Origin: Nocardiopsis algeriensis
GTDB lineage: Bacteria; Actinomycetota; Actinomycetes; Streptosporangiales; Streptosporangiaceae
DNA length: 64,000 nt
Assembly (NCBI RefSeq): GCF_014203695.1
Contig: NZ_JACHJO010000014.1
Location: forward strand, 1-64,000
Reading direction: 5' to 3'
Part shown: piece after piece, positions 1 to 7,410 of the stretch
How positions within the stretch are numbered: position 1 is the stretch's first letter
How the letters are laid out: the number at the start of each line of letters is the position of its first letter
The notes under the pieces: model-generated
What the model was told of the DNA's origin: nothing
Database searches by the model: none
The model's input: the letters and a program-made list of their open reading frames with translations, nothing else
Translations under genes and position numbers: made by a program

Positions 1-25
1 GTAGGTTGCTGCCACGGTTTTTCTT

Positions 26-62
26 GAGGGGGGTCGTCTTTGCGGGCGGCCCCTCTTTTTTT
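26..62 (+). terminator. Rho-independent terminator of a gene left of the window
   Basis: A GAGGGG/CCCCTC stem (26-31 with 50-55) is followed directly by seven T residues (56-62). It would end a rightward transcript entering from outside the window, probably from the gyrA/tRNA-Ile side judging by conserved gene order. A second T tract follows near 97-103. Nothing else convincing is seen between here and 492: open frames in this stretch have skewed, low-complexity translations. Confidence 0.6.
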
Positions 63-492
63 GTGTGTGGTGTGTGGGGGGTCCTGGCGGGCCCCTTTTT
101 TTGTTGTGTGCGGGGTGCCGGCTTTGTGGTTGTGGTTGTGGGGAAGGGCCGCTTCCGGGGCCTGAGCCCCGCAGGAGGGTCTCGCCGCCGTCTCGGCCGT
201 GGTGGAACGCAGCTCCGCGGCCCCGGCCTTGCGGCCAGGCCTCCGTCCGGGATCGCCTCGGACAGCGGACCCGGGTGGAGCCCGGCACCTGTTCCTCACC
301 CCCTGGAGCGCAGGGAGAAGTGGGTTCCCGAGTCATGGCCGAGGGAGGAACGCCGCCATCGCTTCCTGTCCCGTGTTCCCGGCTGCTTCCGGGGGAAGCG
401 GCCCGCGCTCCTTCCGGGCGTAACGGAGGAACGCGGGTGCCGAGCGGCCGGGGCGGCGGGTGCCCGCGTGAAGGGGACTGCGAAAGAGGGCT

Positions 493-588
493 CTAGTCTT
501 CGTCGGCTTCGGGGGACTCGACGAGCTGGCGCAGCAGCGCCACGAAGTCCTCGTCGCTCATGGCCGACCAGTCCACGTGATCGTTCAT
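493..588 (-). CDS. Small acidic hypothetical protein (31 aa)
   Basis: A 31-residue ORF begins MNDHVDWSAMSDEDF and ends in an acidic tail, SPEADED. It contains a plausible amphipathic helix, DFVALLRQLVE. It lies just downstream of, and on the same strand as, the small HTH-like gene at 712-1020, so the two could be cotranscribed. I do not recognise a family. The regular amphipathic pattern and third-position GC bias support it being coding, but its small size keeps confidence modest. Confidence 0.4.
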   Translation of the reverse strand: MNDHVDWSAMSDEDFVALLRQLVESPEADED

Positions 589-711
589 ACCTGCGGTTTC
601 CCCCGAACCACCGACCGGTAAGCCTCCGTTGGTCGAATTGGTGGGAGAAGTCTGGGTCGGCCTCCTGCAGCCCCGCGTGGCCTCCTGTTTCCCTTGTGGG
701 TTCGAGACGGA

Positions 712-1020
712 TCAGACGCGACGCTGAAGGGCGCTCCTGCACTCGGGGCAGCGACAGCGCTTGTTGTACCCCGTGACCGTCCCGTGGGGGAGGGAGGGGT
801 CCCTCTGGTCCGTCAGGGTGGCGTCCAGCTGCTCTCCGAACGGCTTCAGGATCCTGGCGGTGGAGAAGACCTTCCCCGGGCTGAGATCCAGCTCTGCGGC
901 CGCCTCGTCGATGTGTCTCCCCATGCGGAGCTTCGCGATGAGACGAGACCTGGTGCTGGGCGGCATCTCCGCCTCCGCGTTCTCGATCAGCTGTTCCGCA
1001 TCGTCGATGGGGTAGTTCAT
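712..1020 (-). CDS. Small HTH-like protein with C-terminal CRCPECR motif
   Basis: This 102-residue protein has a central segment resembling a helix-turn-helix (HIDEAAAELDLSPGKVFSTA). Its tail, HGTVTGYNKRCRCPECR, matches the short Cys-rich end of many actinomycete phage and plasmid proteins and may bind zinc. The start MNYPIDD is preferred because AGAGGAAACCC sits just upstream. An upstream start at 1098 is open but lacks such a site. It is divergent from the XRE regulator at 1315, and the roughly 295 bp between them carries inverted and direct repeats. Function is unknown; regulation of the pair through the shared region is an inference. Confidence 0.6.
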   Translation of the reverse strand: MNYPIDDAEQLIENAEAEMPPSTRSRLIAKLRMGRHIDEAAAELDLSPGKVFSTARILKPFGEQLDATLTDQRDPSLPHGTVTGYNKRCRCPECRSALQRRV

Positions 1021-1157
1021 GGGTTTCCTCTGTGTCTGCGGGAGAGCCCGCCGGAGCGGGCACCTCATGCATCGTACGTGGTTTCTTCCCACCGGCATCA
1101 GGTCAAGGCATACGAGACAGGTGAGGGTTGGGGTTCATGTGACCTGTGTTTTCATAT

Positions 1158-1187
1158 TTTGTCACCATAGTCACGTCTGGTGACAAA
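1158..1187. promoter_or_regulatory. 9-bp inverted repeat in divergent intergenic region (candidate operator)
   Basis: TTTGTCACC (1158-1166) and GGTGACAAA (1179-1187) are perfect inverted repeats separated by 12 bp. They lie in an AT-richer stretch between the divergent small HTH-like gene and the XRE/DUF5753 gene. A perfect palindrome, TTTCTAGAAA, lies nearby at 1231-1240. The placement suits an operator read by one of the two flanking regulators; this is inferred, not shown. Confidence 0.45.
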
Positions 1188-1246
1188 CGAACTGTTTGGT
1201 CAGGTCTTAATGCAGGAAATCAGGGGTTGTTTTCTAGAAACGCATT

Positions 1247-1258
1247 GCTAGATGCTAG
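1247..1258. repeat. GCTAG direct repeat upstream of XRE gene
   Basis: GCTAGATGCTAG carries two GCTAG pentamers. A similar doublet, GCTAGTCTGCTAG, occurs at 2146-2158 just after the same gene. CTAG is rare in GC-rich DNA, so finding it doubled on both sides of one gene is notable. It may be a regulator site or an insertion footprint. Confidence 0.4.
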
Positions 1259-1314
1259 ACACCGTGTTTCGCTGGTCCCATACTCCCGACACTCAGCGTC
1301 ATTGGATCAGTGCT

Positions 1315-2139
1315 ATGACCAGTCCCACGGTTCGCCGCCGACGGCTGTCCGCCGAACTCCGCCGCCATCGGATGCAGGCCGGCATGACCCTCAGCGATGT
1401 GGCCCAGGAGTTGGAGTGGTCTCCCGCCAAGCTGGGCCACATCGAGACGGGCATCCGCAAATGGCCGTCCGTCATGGAGATCTCCGCCCTCCTGCGGCTC
1501 TACGGCGTCACCGGCGGGCGGAGGGAGGCGATTCTCACCCTCGTGCGGGAGTCGCGTCTGCGGCCGTGGTGGACCGAGTACGAGGATGTCCTCTCCTCCG
1601 CCTATGTCGGCAACGAGGCCGGCGCGGTCGCCCTCCGGGTGTACGCGGGCATCCTCGTTCCCGACCTGCTCCAGGTGCCGGACTACACGGCCGCGGTGGG
1701 CCGCTCCCTCGGGCGTTCGGAGCGCTCCGTGGACCGGATGGTCGCCGCCTACCTCAAACGCCAGGAGGTTCTGGAGAGCGCCCGCCTCCACGCGATCCTG
1801 GAGGAGGACGCGCTCCAGAAGATCTCCTACGACCGGGGGCTGCTGCGGGAGCAGGCGGAGCGGATCGTCGAACTGGCGACCGGCTCGGACCGGGTCACGG
1901 TCCAGTTGATCCCGACCTCGGCGGGTCCCCATCCCGGGGCGGCCGGGCCCTTCACGATCCTCGAGTTCGACGAGGGCGAGGAGGACCTGGTCTACGTCGA
2001 GGCCACCACCGGGGGCTCGATCGTCGAGGCGGAGGAGGCCGTGGACGCCTGCAAGGCGGTATGGGGTGATCTGGCCCGTGTCGCGGTCTCTCCGCAGACC
2101 ACGGTGGCGATCCTGCGCCGGATGATGTTGCTTACCTGA
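1315..2139 (+). CDS. XRE-family regulator with DUF5753 domain
   Basis: The 274-residue protein has an N-terminal Cro/CI-type helix-turn-helix (about residues 10-65, with MTLSDVAQELEWSPAKLGHI). It is followed by the long DUF5753 region typical of actinomycete regulators (WWTEYEDV, GILVPDLLQVPDYTAA, YDRGLLREQAERI). Such proteins are abundant in Streptomyces and relatives, usually paired with a small DUF397 partner, as in the BldB/WhiJ-type systems. No DUF397 gene is seen beside this one; the divergent neighbour is a different small protein. The start MTSPTVRRRR (1315) is chosen because it matches the family N-terminus. An extension to 1252 is open but unlikely. Confidence 0.85.
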   Translation: MTSPTVRRRRLSAELRRHRMQAGMTLSDVAQELEWSPAKLGHIETGIRKWPSVMEISALLRLYGVTGGRREAILTLVRESRLRPWWTEYEDVLSSAYVGNEAGAVALRVYAGILVPDLLQVPDYTAAVGRSLGRSERSVDRMVAAYLKRQEVLESARLHAILEEDALQKISYDRGLLREQAERIVELATGSDRVTVQLIPTSAGPHPGAAGPFTILEFDEGEEDLVYVEATTGGSIVEAEEAVDACKAVWGDLARVAVSPQTTVAILRRMMLLT

Positions 2140-2145
2140 TGGCTT

Positions 2146-2158
2146 GCTAGTCTGCTAG
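2146..2158. repeat. GCTAG direct repeat downstream of XRE gene
   Basis: GCTAGTCTGCTAG is followed directly by GTGACAAC, which resembles a half-site of the inverted repeat at 1158-1187. It mirrors the doublet at 1247-1258 on the other side of the regulator gene and lies about 80 bp upstream of the DLW-39 gene. Confidence 0.4.
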
Positions 2159-2237
2159 GTGACAACCTCATAAAGTTCTCTGTGGAGCCTCCATCGGAGG
2201 CTTCGGAGGAAACCGGATCAACGAAAGGGTCCAGACA

Positions 2238-2360
2238 GTGAAGAAGATCATCGTTCTGGCGCTGGTGGCCCTCGGGGCTTTCGCCATCTACCGCAAGATC
2301 CAGGCGGACCGCGCCGAGCTCGACCTGTGGACCGAGGCCACGGCGGCCAGCGAGAGCTGA
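2238..2360 (+). CDS. DLW-39 family small membrane protein
   Basis: This 40-residue protein starts with GTG and reads MKKIIVLALVALGAFAIYRK followed by a short polar tail. The tail contains the conserved Asp-Leu-Trp triplet at about residues 29-31 that names the DLW-39 family. The N-terminal half is one membrane-spanning helix. In actinobacteria this gene sits between gyrA and the ppiA/rhomboid/pknB block beside tRNA-Ala, as it does here. No biochemical role is established for the family. Confidence 0.85.
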   Translation: MKKIIVLALVALGAFAIYRKIQADRAELDLWTEATAASES

Positions 2361-2563
2361 TCAGGGGCCGGCGCGGACCGCGCCGCTCTCGGCCGAACAC
2401 GAAGACGTGGGTGGGCCGTCGATCCCGGGGTGCGACCCACGGCTTTGTGGTTTCCGGTCCCTGAAGCGTGGCCCCCGACCTCCTGGTCCCGGCCATGTGA
2501 GCGGGACCGCTTCTCGATGAGGGTATGCTCTGCGTAGTGGCAGGCGCGTGCGCCCGGCCGCGA

Positions 2564-2636
2564 GGGGCCATAGCTCAGCTGGCAGAGCGCCGGTTTTGCA
2601 TACCGGAGGTCAGGGGTTCGACTCCCCTTGGCTCCA
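2564..2636 (+). tRNA. tRNA-Ala (anticodon TGC)
   Basis: A 73-base cloverleaf. The acceptor strands GGGGCCA and TGGCTCC pair with one G-T, discriminator A. The D arm reads AGCTCAGCTGG, the anticodon loop TTTGCAT gives anticodon TGC, and the T arm carries GGTTCGACTC. CCA is not encoded. It lies downstream of the DLW-39 gene as in other actinobacterial origin regions. Confidence 0.95.
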
Positions 2637-2642
2637 CTCTGT

Positions 2643-2699
2643 GCGCCGTACCCGACTCCTGGCATCGGAAGATGCCTCGGGAGCTCGGGTACGGCGCTT
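2643..2699 (+). terminator. Terminator of tRNA-Ala
   Basis: GCGCCGTACCCGA (2643-2655) pairs perfectly with TCGGGTACGGCGC (2685-2697), followed by TTT. An inner stem GGCATC/GATGCC (2661-2676) nests inside. It starts seven bases after the tRNA. Confidence 0.8.
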
Positions 2700-3463
2700 T
2701 CTGTTGCCCCGGTCCCGTGACCGAGGAGCCCGCGGATATGTCGTTCTCATGCCAGGCTGTCCCCCTTGGGCGATATGCGGATCTCGGGAGCTTGGTCGTC
2801 CTCCCCTGGGTCTCTGGTACCTATGGGTCCCGGCCGGCGAAAGGCAGAATGGGCCTCGGTGGTCGACGGTAATACCGTTCGGCGCCCAGGGGGGCGAATC
2901 CGATTATGTTACTAAACGGTAGTTCTGTATTGCCCGCAACTGCAGGCAAAGAGAAGGAACGCGCGGTTGCGGAGCGTGTGCTCCGACCGGTCCGCATAGC
3001 CCGTTCGGGTGACTTCCTGGGCGAAGGGTCTGATTCATCCGGGTATGTCTTTCTGGCGGATTCTACTTTTGTGAATCGGAGAAACCGCAGGTCGCGGCGG
3101 CCTTGAGGCGGTCGGTCCGCACCGGATTCCCAATGCGGTCACTGTAGGCTGCTTCTATCACATGACGTGACTCTCCGTGTGTGTATGATGACACTCCATC
3201 TAGGTGCAATGGTCCTACTGGGCCATATAAGAAATAGGCCAGTTGGGGTCTGTTGGTGAACTGGGACGGTCCGTAGTTTCGACACCAACGACATCGAGGA
3301 AGACAGCACACCGAAACGATCGACCCCCGAACCCGGGTAGGGCGGCCCCCCGTCCGCGCCCGTTCCTGTCCTCGAATCGGTTTGCTGCCTCCTCTTTCAT
3401 CGAAAAGGCCGCGCTCTGGGCGCGGCCGTTCACCACACATGCTGATCTTGGGAGTGGGGCAAC
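2700..3463. other. Long gene-free leader region before WhiB gene
   Basis: About 760 bases contain no convincing gene; the open frames have no recognisable domains and poor codon bias. GC content falls noticeably around 3120-3300, which suits a regulatory region. A GC-rich hairpin, GGCCGCGC/GCGCGGCC (3407-3414 with 3420-3427), lies about 36 bases before the WhiB start codon and could act as a leader structure or attenuator. No T-run follows it. Confidence 0.4.
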
Positions 3464-3793
3464 ATGTGGAATGAGAAGATGGCGGTCCGCGCCAAATGCC
3501 GTGAGATCGATCCGGATGCCCTCTTTGTCCAGGGCGCGGCACAGAACCGGGCCAAGCTGATCTGCCGGGGCTGTCCGGTCCGTACCCAGTGCCTCGCCGA
3601 GGCGCTGGACAGCCGTATCGAGTTCGGTGTCTGGGGAGGCATGACCGAACGGGAGCGGCGGGCGCTGCTGCGCCGGCGCAAGGACGTGGTGAGCTGGTAC
3701 GACCTGCTCACCAGCGCGGAGCGCCACTACCAGGAGCAGGAGGCCGAGAAGGAGGCCGCCCGCAGCGCCGAAGCGGTGGCGGCGGGTCAGTAG
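3464..3793 (+). CDS. WhiB-family Fe-S regulator, WblA/WhiB4-like paralogue
   Basis: This 109-residue WhiB-family protein binds a [4Fe-4S] cluster in its relatives and controls development, redox or antibiotic genes. The four cluster cysteines are visible: one in RAKCREID and three in LICRGCPVRTQC. They are followed by the family signature GVWGG in FGVWGGMTERERRAL and a basic C-terminal segment RRRK. The region DPDALFVQGAAQNRAK is the WhiB4/WblA subtype signature rather than WhiB1 or WhiD. It is closely similar to a second copy at 56554-56883, which sits in the canonical wblA neighbourhood, so this is probably a duplicate. The start MWNEKM is set by GGAGTGGGG upstream. Confidence 0.9.
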   Translation: MWNEKMAVRAKCREIDPDALFVQGAAQNRAKLICRGCPVRTQCLAEALDSRIEFGVWGGMTERERRALLRRRKDVVSWYDLLTSAERHYQEQEAEKEAARSAEAVAAGQ

Positions 3794-4056
3794 GCCGGGC
3801 AGGCCGCCGGGGAGGGGAGAGCCTGCGGCCGTGCGAGGGCGGTCGGCGGACCGCCGGGAGGAGTTCCGGTCCGCTGCCCGGGCCAGGATGCGCGGCCTTC
3901 CCCCGTACGAAGGTCGGTGGTGTCCCCACCGCAAGTACTACGGGAAGATCAGGGGAGAATCAGGGGCGTTCCCGATGGCATCGGCCGTCCCCCGTCACGC
4001 ATCATGAAGGGAGTGCGGTCGTACCGGCCGCACTCCCGGCACGGGGGGAATTGGGA

Positions 4057-4677
4057 GTGGCTGTGCAGAACCCTCAGTACCCGGCGAGGCGTCCGTGGGA
4101 TCGGCCCCAGCCGGAGATCAGGTTGACCCATGCGGACCGCGACGCCGTGGCGGAGGTCCTACGGGAGGCCTACAGCCAGGGTCAGCTGGACGAGGACGAG
4201 TTCGAGGAGCGTCTGGACCTGGCGATGAAGGCCAAGGTCGGCGCCGAGCTGGAGCCCCTCACCCGGGACCTGGGTGTCGAACCCCAGGGCGGCCCGGGGT
4301 TCCGGCCGGCAGGGGCCGGCGCGGCGCAGGGCGCAGCGGGCGGGACTTCGGCCAGTACACCGGTGGAGCGGGTGACGGCGGCTGTCGGGCACGCGGGGAA
4401 CTACTTCTTCCCGGTCGTCGTCCCCCTGCTGCTGCTCGTGGTCAGCGACCGCGTCTCGCCCTACATCCGGCGGCAGGCCATGGAGTCGCTCAACTTCCAG
4501 CTGCTGTGCCTGGTCGGGGCACTCGTGAGCGCCCTCCTCTTCTTCCTGGTCGTGCCGCTCTTCGTGCTGGTGGTCATCGGTGTGGCCTGGGCGTTCCTTC
4601 CCGCCGTCGCCGCGATCGCGGCCCTGATGGGCAAGGACTGGCGCTACCCGATGCCCTACCGCTTCCTCAAGGACTGA
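4057..4677 (+). CDS. DUF1707 and DUF4870 domain membrane protein
   Basis: The 206-residue protein has an N-terminal DUF1707 domain (about residues 18-70; IRLTHADRDAVAEVLREAY, then GQLDEDEFEERL). It is followed by a Gly/Ala-rich linker and a C-terminal DUF4870 region with about three hydrophobic segments (YFFPVVVPLLLLVVSD, LLCLVGALVSALLFFLVV, VLVVIGVAWAFLPAVAAI). DUF1707 is common in actinobacterial envelope proteins; its function is unknown. The GTG at 4057 is chosen because GGGGGGA lies eight to nine bases upstream; GTG at 4063 is an alternative. It converges on the DUF5324 gene with a GC-rich hairpin (about 4678-4726) between them. Confidence 0.8.
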   Translation: MAVQNPQYPARRPWDRPQPEIRLTHADRDAVAEVLREAYSQGQLDEDEFEERLDLAMKAKVGAELEPLTRDLGVEPQGGPGFRPAGAGAAQGAAGGTSASTPVERVTAAVGHAGNYFFPVVVPLLLLVVSDRVSPYIRRQAMESLNFQLLCLVGALVSALLFFLVVPLFVLVVIGVAWAFLPAVAAIAALMGKDWRYPMPYRFLKD

Positions 4678-4726
4678 CGAGGGGAGCGGGCGGGGACATC
4701 GTCGTCCGCCGCCCGCCGCTCCTCGG
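4678..4726. terminator. Hairpin between convergent genes
   Basis: CGAGGGGAGCGGGCGG and CCGCCCGCCGCTCCTCG form an imperfect long stem directly after the DUF1707 stop codon and before the end of the oppositely oriented DUF5324 gene. It probably ends both transcripts. Confidence 0.5.
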
Positions 4727-4794
4727 AAGAAGGTCTCCGGCTGTCCCCGCGCGCCCCGGCAGGGCCGAAGGGCCCGCGGAGAACGCCCTCGGTC

Positions 4795-5382
4795 TCAGAG
4801 GTCGGCCTTGCCGTTCTCCTGGGAGCGGTCACCGGACGTGCTGCGGACCTTCTCCTTGACCTTGCCCGTGGCGGTCTCGGCGGTGTCGGCGGCCTTGGCC
4901 ACGGTCTCCGAGGCCTTGTCCTCCAGGTTCTCGCGGGTCTCCCGGACCTGCTCGCGGGCCCTGTCGAGGTGCTCCTGCCACTCGGCGTCCTGCGAGGCCT
5001 GGCGCATGCGGATCAGCGAGTACACGAGCACTCCGCCGACCACGACGGCACTTCCGACCACGGCGCCGCGGGGAATCCGGAGCCCGGCCCGGCGCATGCC
5101 GAGCAGACCCCGGCGGGCCGGGCGGGGGCTGACCCGCTGGGCGGCGGCGGTGAGGGCGCCGGCCACGCGCGGAGCGACCGTCTTCTCGACCTGCTGGGCG
5201 GCGGCCTCCAGTCGCGGAGCGGTCCAGCCGCGGGCCTGGATGATCTTCTGGGCGGCCTGGTCCCGGGCCTGTCCGGCGTAGGGGCCGAGCTTCTCGGCCT
5301 GCTCCATGGCCAGCCCCTGGAGACGGGCGTAAGCCGCCTCGGTCTCCTTGCGGGCCCTGTGGCGCTTGGCAGTGATGGGCAC
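4795..5382 (-). CDS. DUF5324 family protein (membrane-anchored, helical)
   Basis: The 195-residue protein has an Ala/Glu/Lys-rich helical N-terminal half, one hydrophobic segment near residues 105-125 (GAVVGSAVVVGGVLVYSLI), and a C-terminal charged helical tail (AREQVRETRENLEDK). It matches the DUF5324 proteins encoded at the same place, between the DLW-39/tRNA-Ala and ppiA genes, in Streptomyces and relatives. Mycobacteria carry the wall-synthesis protein CwsA at a comparable position, so an envelope role is possible but unproven. It is divergent from ppiA. Confidence 0.75.
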   Translation of the reverse strand: MPITAKRHRARKETEAAYARLQGLAMEQAEKLGPYAGQARDQAAQKIIQARGWTAPRLEAAAQQVEKTVAPRVAGALTAAAQRVSPRPARRGLLGMRRAGLRIPRGAVVGSAVVVGGVLVYSLIRMRQASQDAEWQEHLDRAREQVRETRENLEDKASETVAKAADTAETATGKVKEKVRSTSGDRSQENGKADL

Positions 5383-5682
5383 GTCCGTCGCTCCTTCGTT
5401 CGCTCACCGTACGGTCCGCCCCGCCTCGGGGATCCCGGGCGCGGCTTTCCGCCGCCCCTCCCGTTATCGGGGTGTTATCTCAACATACGTCCTCTCCGCC
5501 GGCGTCCGCCGTTCGGACACCGCCGACGGAGAATGCCTTGGGGACCCTCTAACCGCGGAGGCCTCCCGCCTAACATCGACCGCTCCGCGCCGTCCCGGCC
5601 GCGCTGCCGCCCGCAGCAGCCGAAGTCCGTGGTCGTACGGGTAACGTGAGCACGTAAGCGAAGTCAACGGAAAGGCACATAG

Positions 5683-6204
5683 GTGTCGGACAAGGCCCAG
5701 CCCACCGCGCGGCTGAACACCTCCATGGGAACCATCGTCGTCCGGCTGTTCGAGGAGGAGGCGCCCGAGACGGTGGCCAACTTCATCGGTCTGGCCGATG
5801 GCTCGAAGCAGTGGAGCGACCCCGCCACAGGCAAGCTGTCCAACAAGAGCCTCTACGAGGGCACGATCTTCCACCGTGTCATCAAGGACTTCATGATCCA
5901 GGGCGGCGACCCGCTGGGCAACGGTCGCGGTGGTCCCGGTTACCGCTTCGGTGACGAGATCCACCCGAAGCTGCGCTTCGACCGCCCGTTCCTGCTCGCC
6001 ATGGCCAACGCCGGCCCGGGCACCAACGGCTCCCAGTTCTTCATCACCGTCGAGAAGCCGTACTGGCTGGACGGCCGCCACACGATCTTCGGTGAGGTCG
6101 TCGAGGGCCAGGACGTCGTCACGGCGATCTCCGAGGTCGACACCGACGCCTCGGACCGCCCGCGCGAGGATGTCGTGATCAACAGCATCGAGATCGTCCG
6201 CTAG
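5683..6204 (+). CDS. ppiA: Peptidyl-prolyl cis-trans isomerase (cyclophilin type)
   Basis: This 173-residue cytoplasmic cyclophilin catalyses cis-trans isomerisation of Xaa-Pro bonds. The family's active-site elements are present: FHRVIKDFMIQGGDP (residues 63-77, catalytic Arg65), NGSQFFIT (115-122) and WLDGRHTIFG (128-137). There is no signal peptide, so it matches cytosolic PpiA. It starts at GTG 5683, preceded by GGAAAGGCACATAG. A perfect 13-bp stem follows the gene (6219-6231 with 6247-6259). The position just before the rhomboid gene is conserved in actinobacterial origin regions. Confidence 0.95.
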   Translation: MSDKAQPTARLNTSMGTIVVRLFEEEAPETVANFIGLADGSKQWSDPATGKLSNKSLYEGTIFHRVIKDFMIQGGDPLGNGRGGPGYRFGDEIHPKLRFDRPFLLAMANAGPGTNGSQFFITVEKPYWLDGRHTIFGEVVEGQDVVTAISEVDTDASDRPREDVVINSIEIVR

Positions 6205-6218
6205 GACGCGTTCGGTGA

Positions 6219-6259
6219 GCGCCGGCACCCCTCGCCGGGACGGTCGGGGGTGCCGGCGC
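6219..6259 (+). terminator. Hairpin after ppiA
   Basis: GCGCCGGCACCCC (6219-6231) pairs with GGGGTGCCGGCGC (6247-6259). There is no clear T tract, but the placement directly after ppiA suits a terminator or attenuator before the rhomboid gene. Confidence 0.5.
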
Positions 6260-6305
6260 GCTCGGGCATCTCCCCACCGAGCCTCCGAGGAGTGAGAACA
6301 GGTCC

Positions 6306-7232
6306 ATGAGTGCTTCCCCACCGCCCTCCGGAGCAGAGCCCAGGGGCACGTCTCCGCGCACGTGCTACCGGCACCCCCGTCGTGAGACCGGCGTCAGCTG
6401 CACCAGGTGCGAGCGGCCCATCTGCCCGGACTGCATGGTCGAGGCGTCCGTGGGCTTCCAGTGCCCGGCGTGCGTCGCCGAGGGGAACCGCGGGCTCCGC
6501 CGGGCCCGTACCGCCTTCGGCGGGCGGAGCGTCGACAAGCCGTACGTCACATGGGCGATCCTGATCCTGATGGGCGTCGGATACGTCGGGCAGATGCTCA
6601 CCTCCGAGAACCTCCTGCAGGCGGGGGGATCCAGGCTGGTCTGGAACTTCGGCATGCTGGGGTACGGGATCGGCTCCGACGGCCCGATGGGAGTGGTCGC
6701 CGGGGAGTGGTACCGGCTGATCACCTCCGCGTTCCTGCACGGCGGCCTGTGGCACCTGCTGTTCAACGGCTGGGCCATGTACGTCCTCGGCAGCCCGCTG
6801 GAGCGGTCGCTGGGCCACGGCAGGTTCCTTGCCCTGTGGCTGCTCGGCGCGCTCTCGGGTTCGGTGCTCTCGCTCCTGCTGGCCCCGCCCAACCAGTTCT
6901 CCATCGGCGCCTCCGGAGCGATCTTCGCCCTGTTCGGCGCGGTGTTCCTGGTCGGTCGCCGACTCGGGGCGGACATGCGGGTGATCGGCATCGTGCTGGC
7001 GATCAACCTCGTCATCACGTTCGTGTTCCCGCAGATCTCCTGGACCGCGCACATCGGCGGCCTGGCGGCCGGCCTGCTGCTGGGGGCCGTGTTCACGTAC
7101 CTGCCCTCCGGCTCGGCCCGGCCCGCGGTGAGGACGGCCGTCCACACCGCGGCCATCGCCCTTCTCGCCGTGGTGCTCACGGCCCTCGTGGTGGCGGCAC
7201 CCCACCTCATGCTCTGGGCCCTCGTGCCCTGA
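6306..7232 (+). CDS. Rhomboid-family intramembrane serine protease with zinc-finger N-terminus
   Basis: The 308-residue protein starts with a B-box-like zinc module (C20, H23, C32, C35, C40, C43, C53, C56). About six membrane segments follow. The catalytic features of rhomboids are present: HLLFN (150-154) in the second helix region, nucleophile Ser203 in GASGAIF, and His249 in HIGG. Rhomboids cleave transmembrane substrates inside the bilayer; the substrate here is unknown. The Zn-finger fusion is usual for the actinobacterial orthologue at this locus. A strong 22-bp hairpin follows. Confidence 0.92.
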   Translation: MSASPPPSGAEPRGTSPRTCYRHPRRETGVSCTRCERPICPDCMVEASVGFQCPACVAEGNRGLRRARTAFGGRSVDKPYVTWAILILMGVGYVGQMLTSENLLQAGGSRLVWNFGMLGYGIGSDGPMGVVAGEWYRLITSAFLHGGLWHLLFNGWAMYVLGSPLERSLGHGRFLALWLLGALSGSVLSLLLAPPNQFSIGASGAIFALFGAVFLVGRRLGADMRVIGIVLAINLVITFVFPQISWTAHIGGLAAGLLLGAVFTYLPSGSARPAVRTAVHTAAIALLAVVLTALVVAAPHLMLWALVP

Positions 7233-7248
7233 GGGCCCCGAAGACGGC

Positions 7249-7297
7249 CGAAGGCCCCCGGAGAGACGCATGAACTGCGTTTCTCCGGGGGCCTTCG
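7249..7297. terminator. Strong bidirectional hairpin after rhomboid gene
   Basis: A 22-bp arm at 7249-7270 pairs with 7276-7297, with one wobble position and a five-base loop (TGAAC). It sits between the rhomboid gene and the convergent crgA. Confidence 0.75.
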
Positions 7298-7342
7298 CCC
7301 GTGCGCTCGGACCGACCCCGGCACGGAGTACGTCGAACAGAG

Positions 7343-7375
7343 TTACCCACAGCCTGTGGACAACCCTGTGGAAAA
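7343..7375. promoter_or_regulatory. Three DnaA-box-like 9-mers
   Basis: TTACCCACA (7343-7351), TGTGGACAA (7355-7363) and TGTGGAAAA (7367-7375) resemble the actinomycete DnaA box TTGTCCACA/TTATCCACA. They are spaced at 12-bp steps in the gap between rhomboid and crgA. They could be an origin-proximal DnaA-binding cluster. Confidence 0.5.
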
Positions 7376-7410
7376 CACGGGGAGCCCGGTCCGCGGCCCC
7401 CGCCGCCGGG

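Noticed and set aside
1..492. Plus-strand frames of up to 256 residues at the left edge
   Set aside because: Biased composition, no domain, and terminators with T tracts fall inside them.
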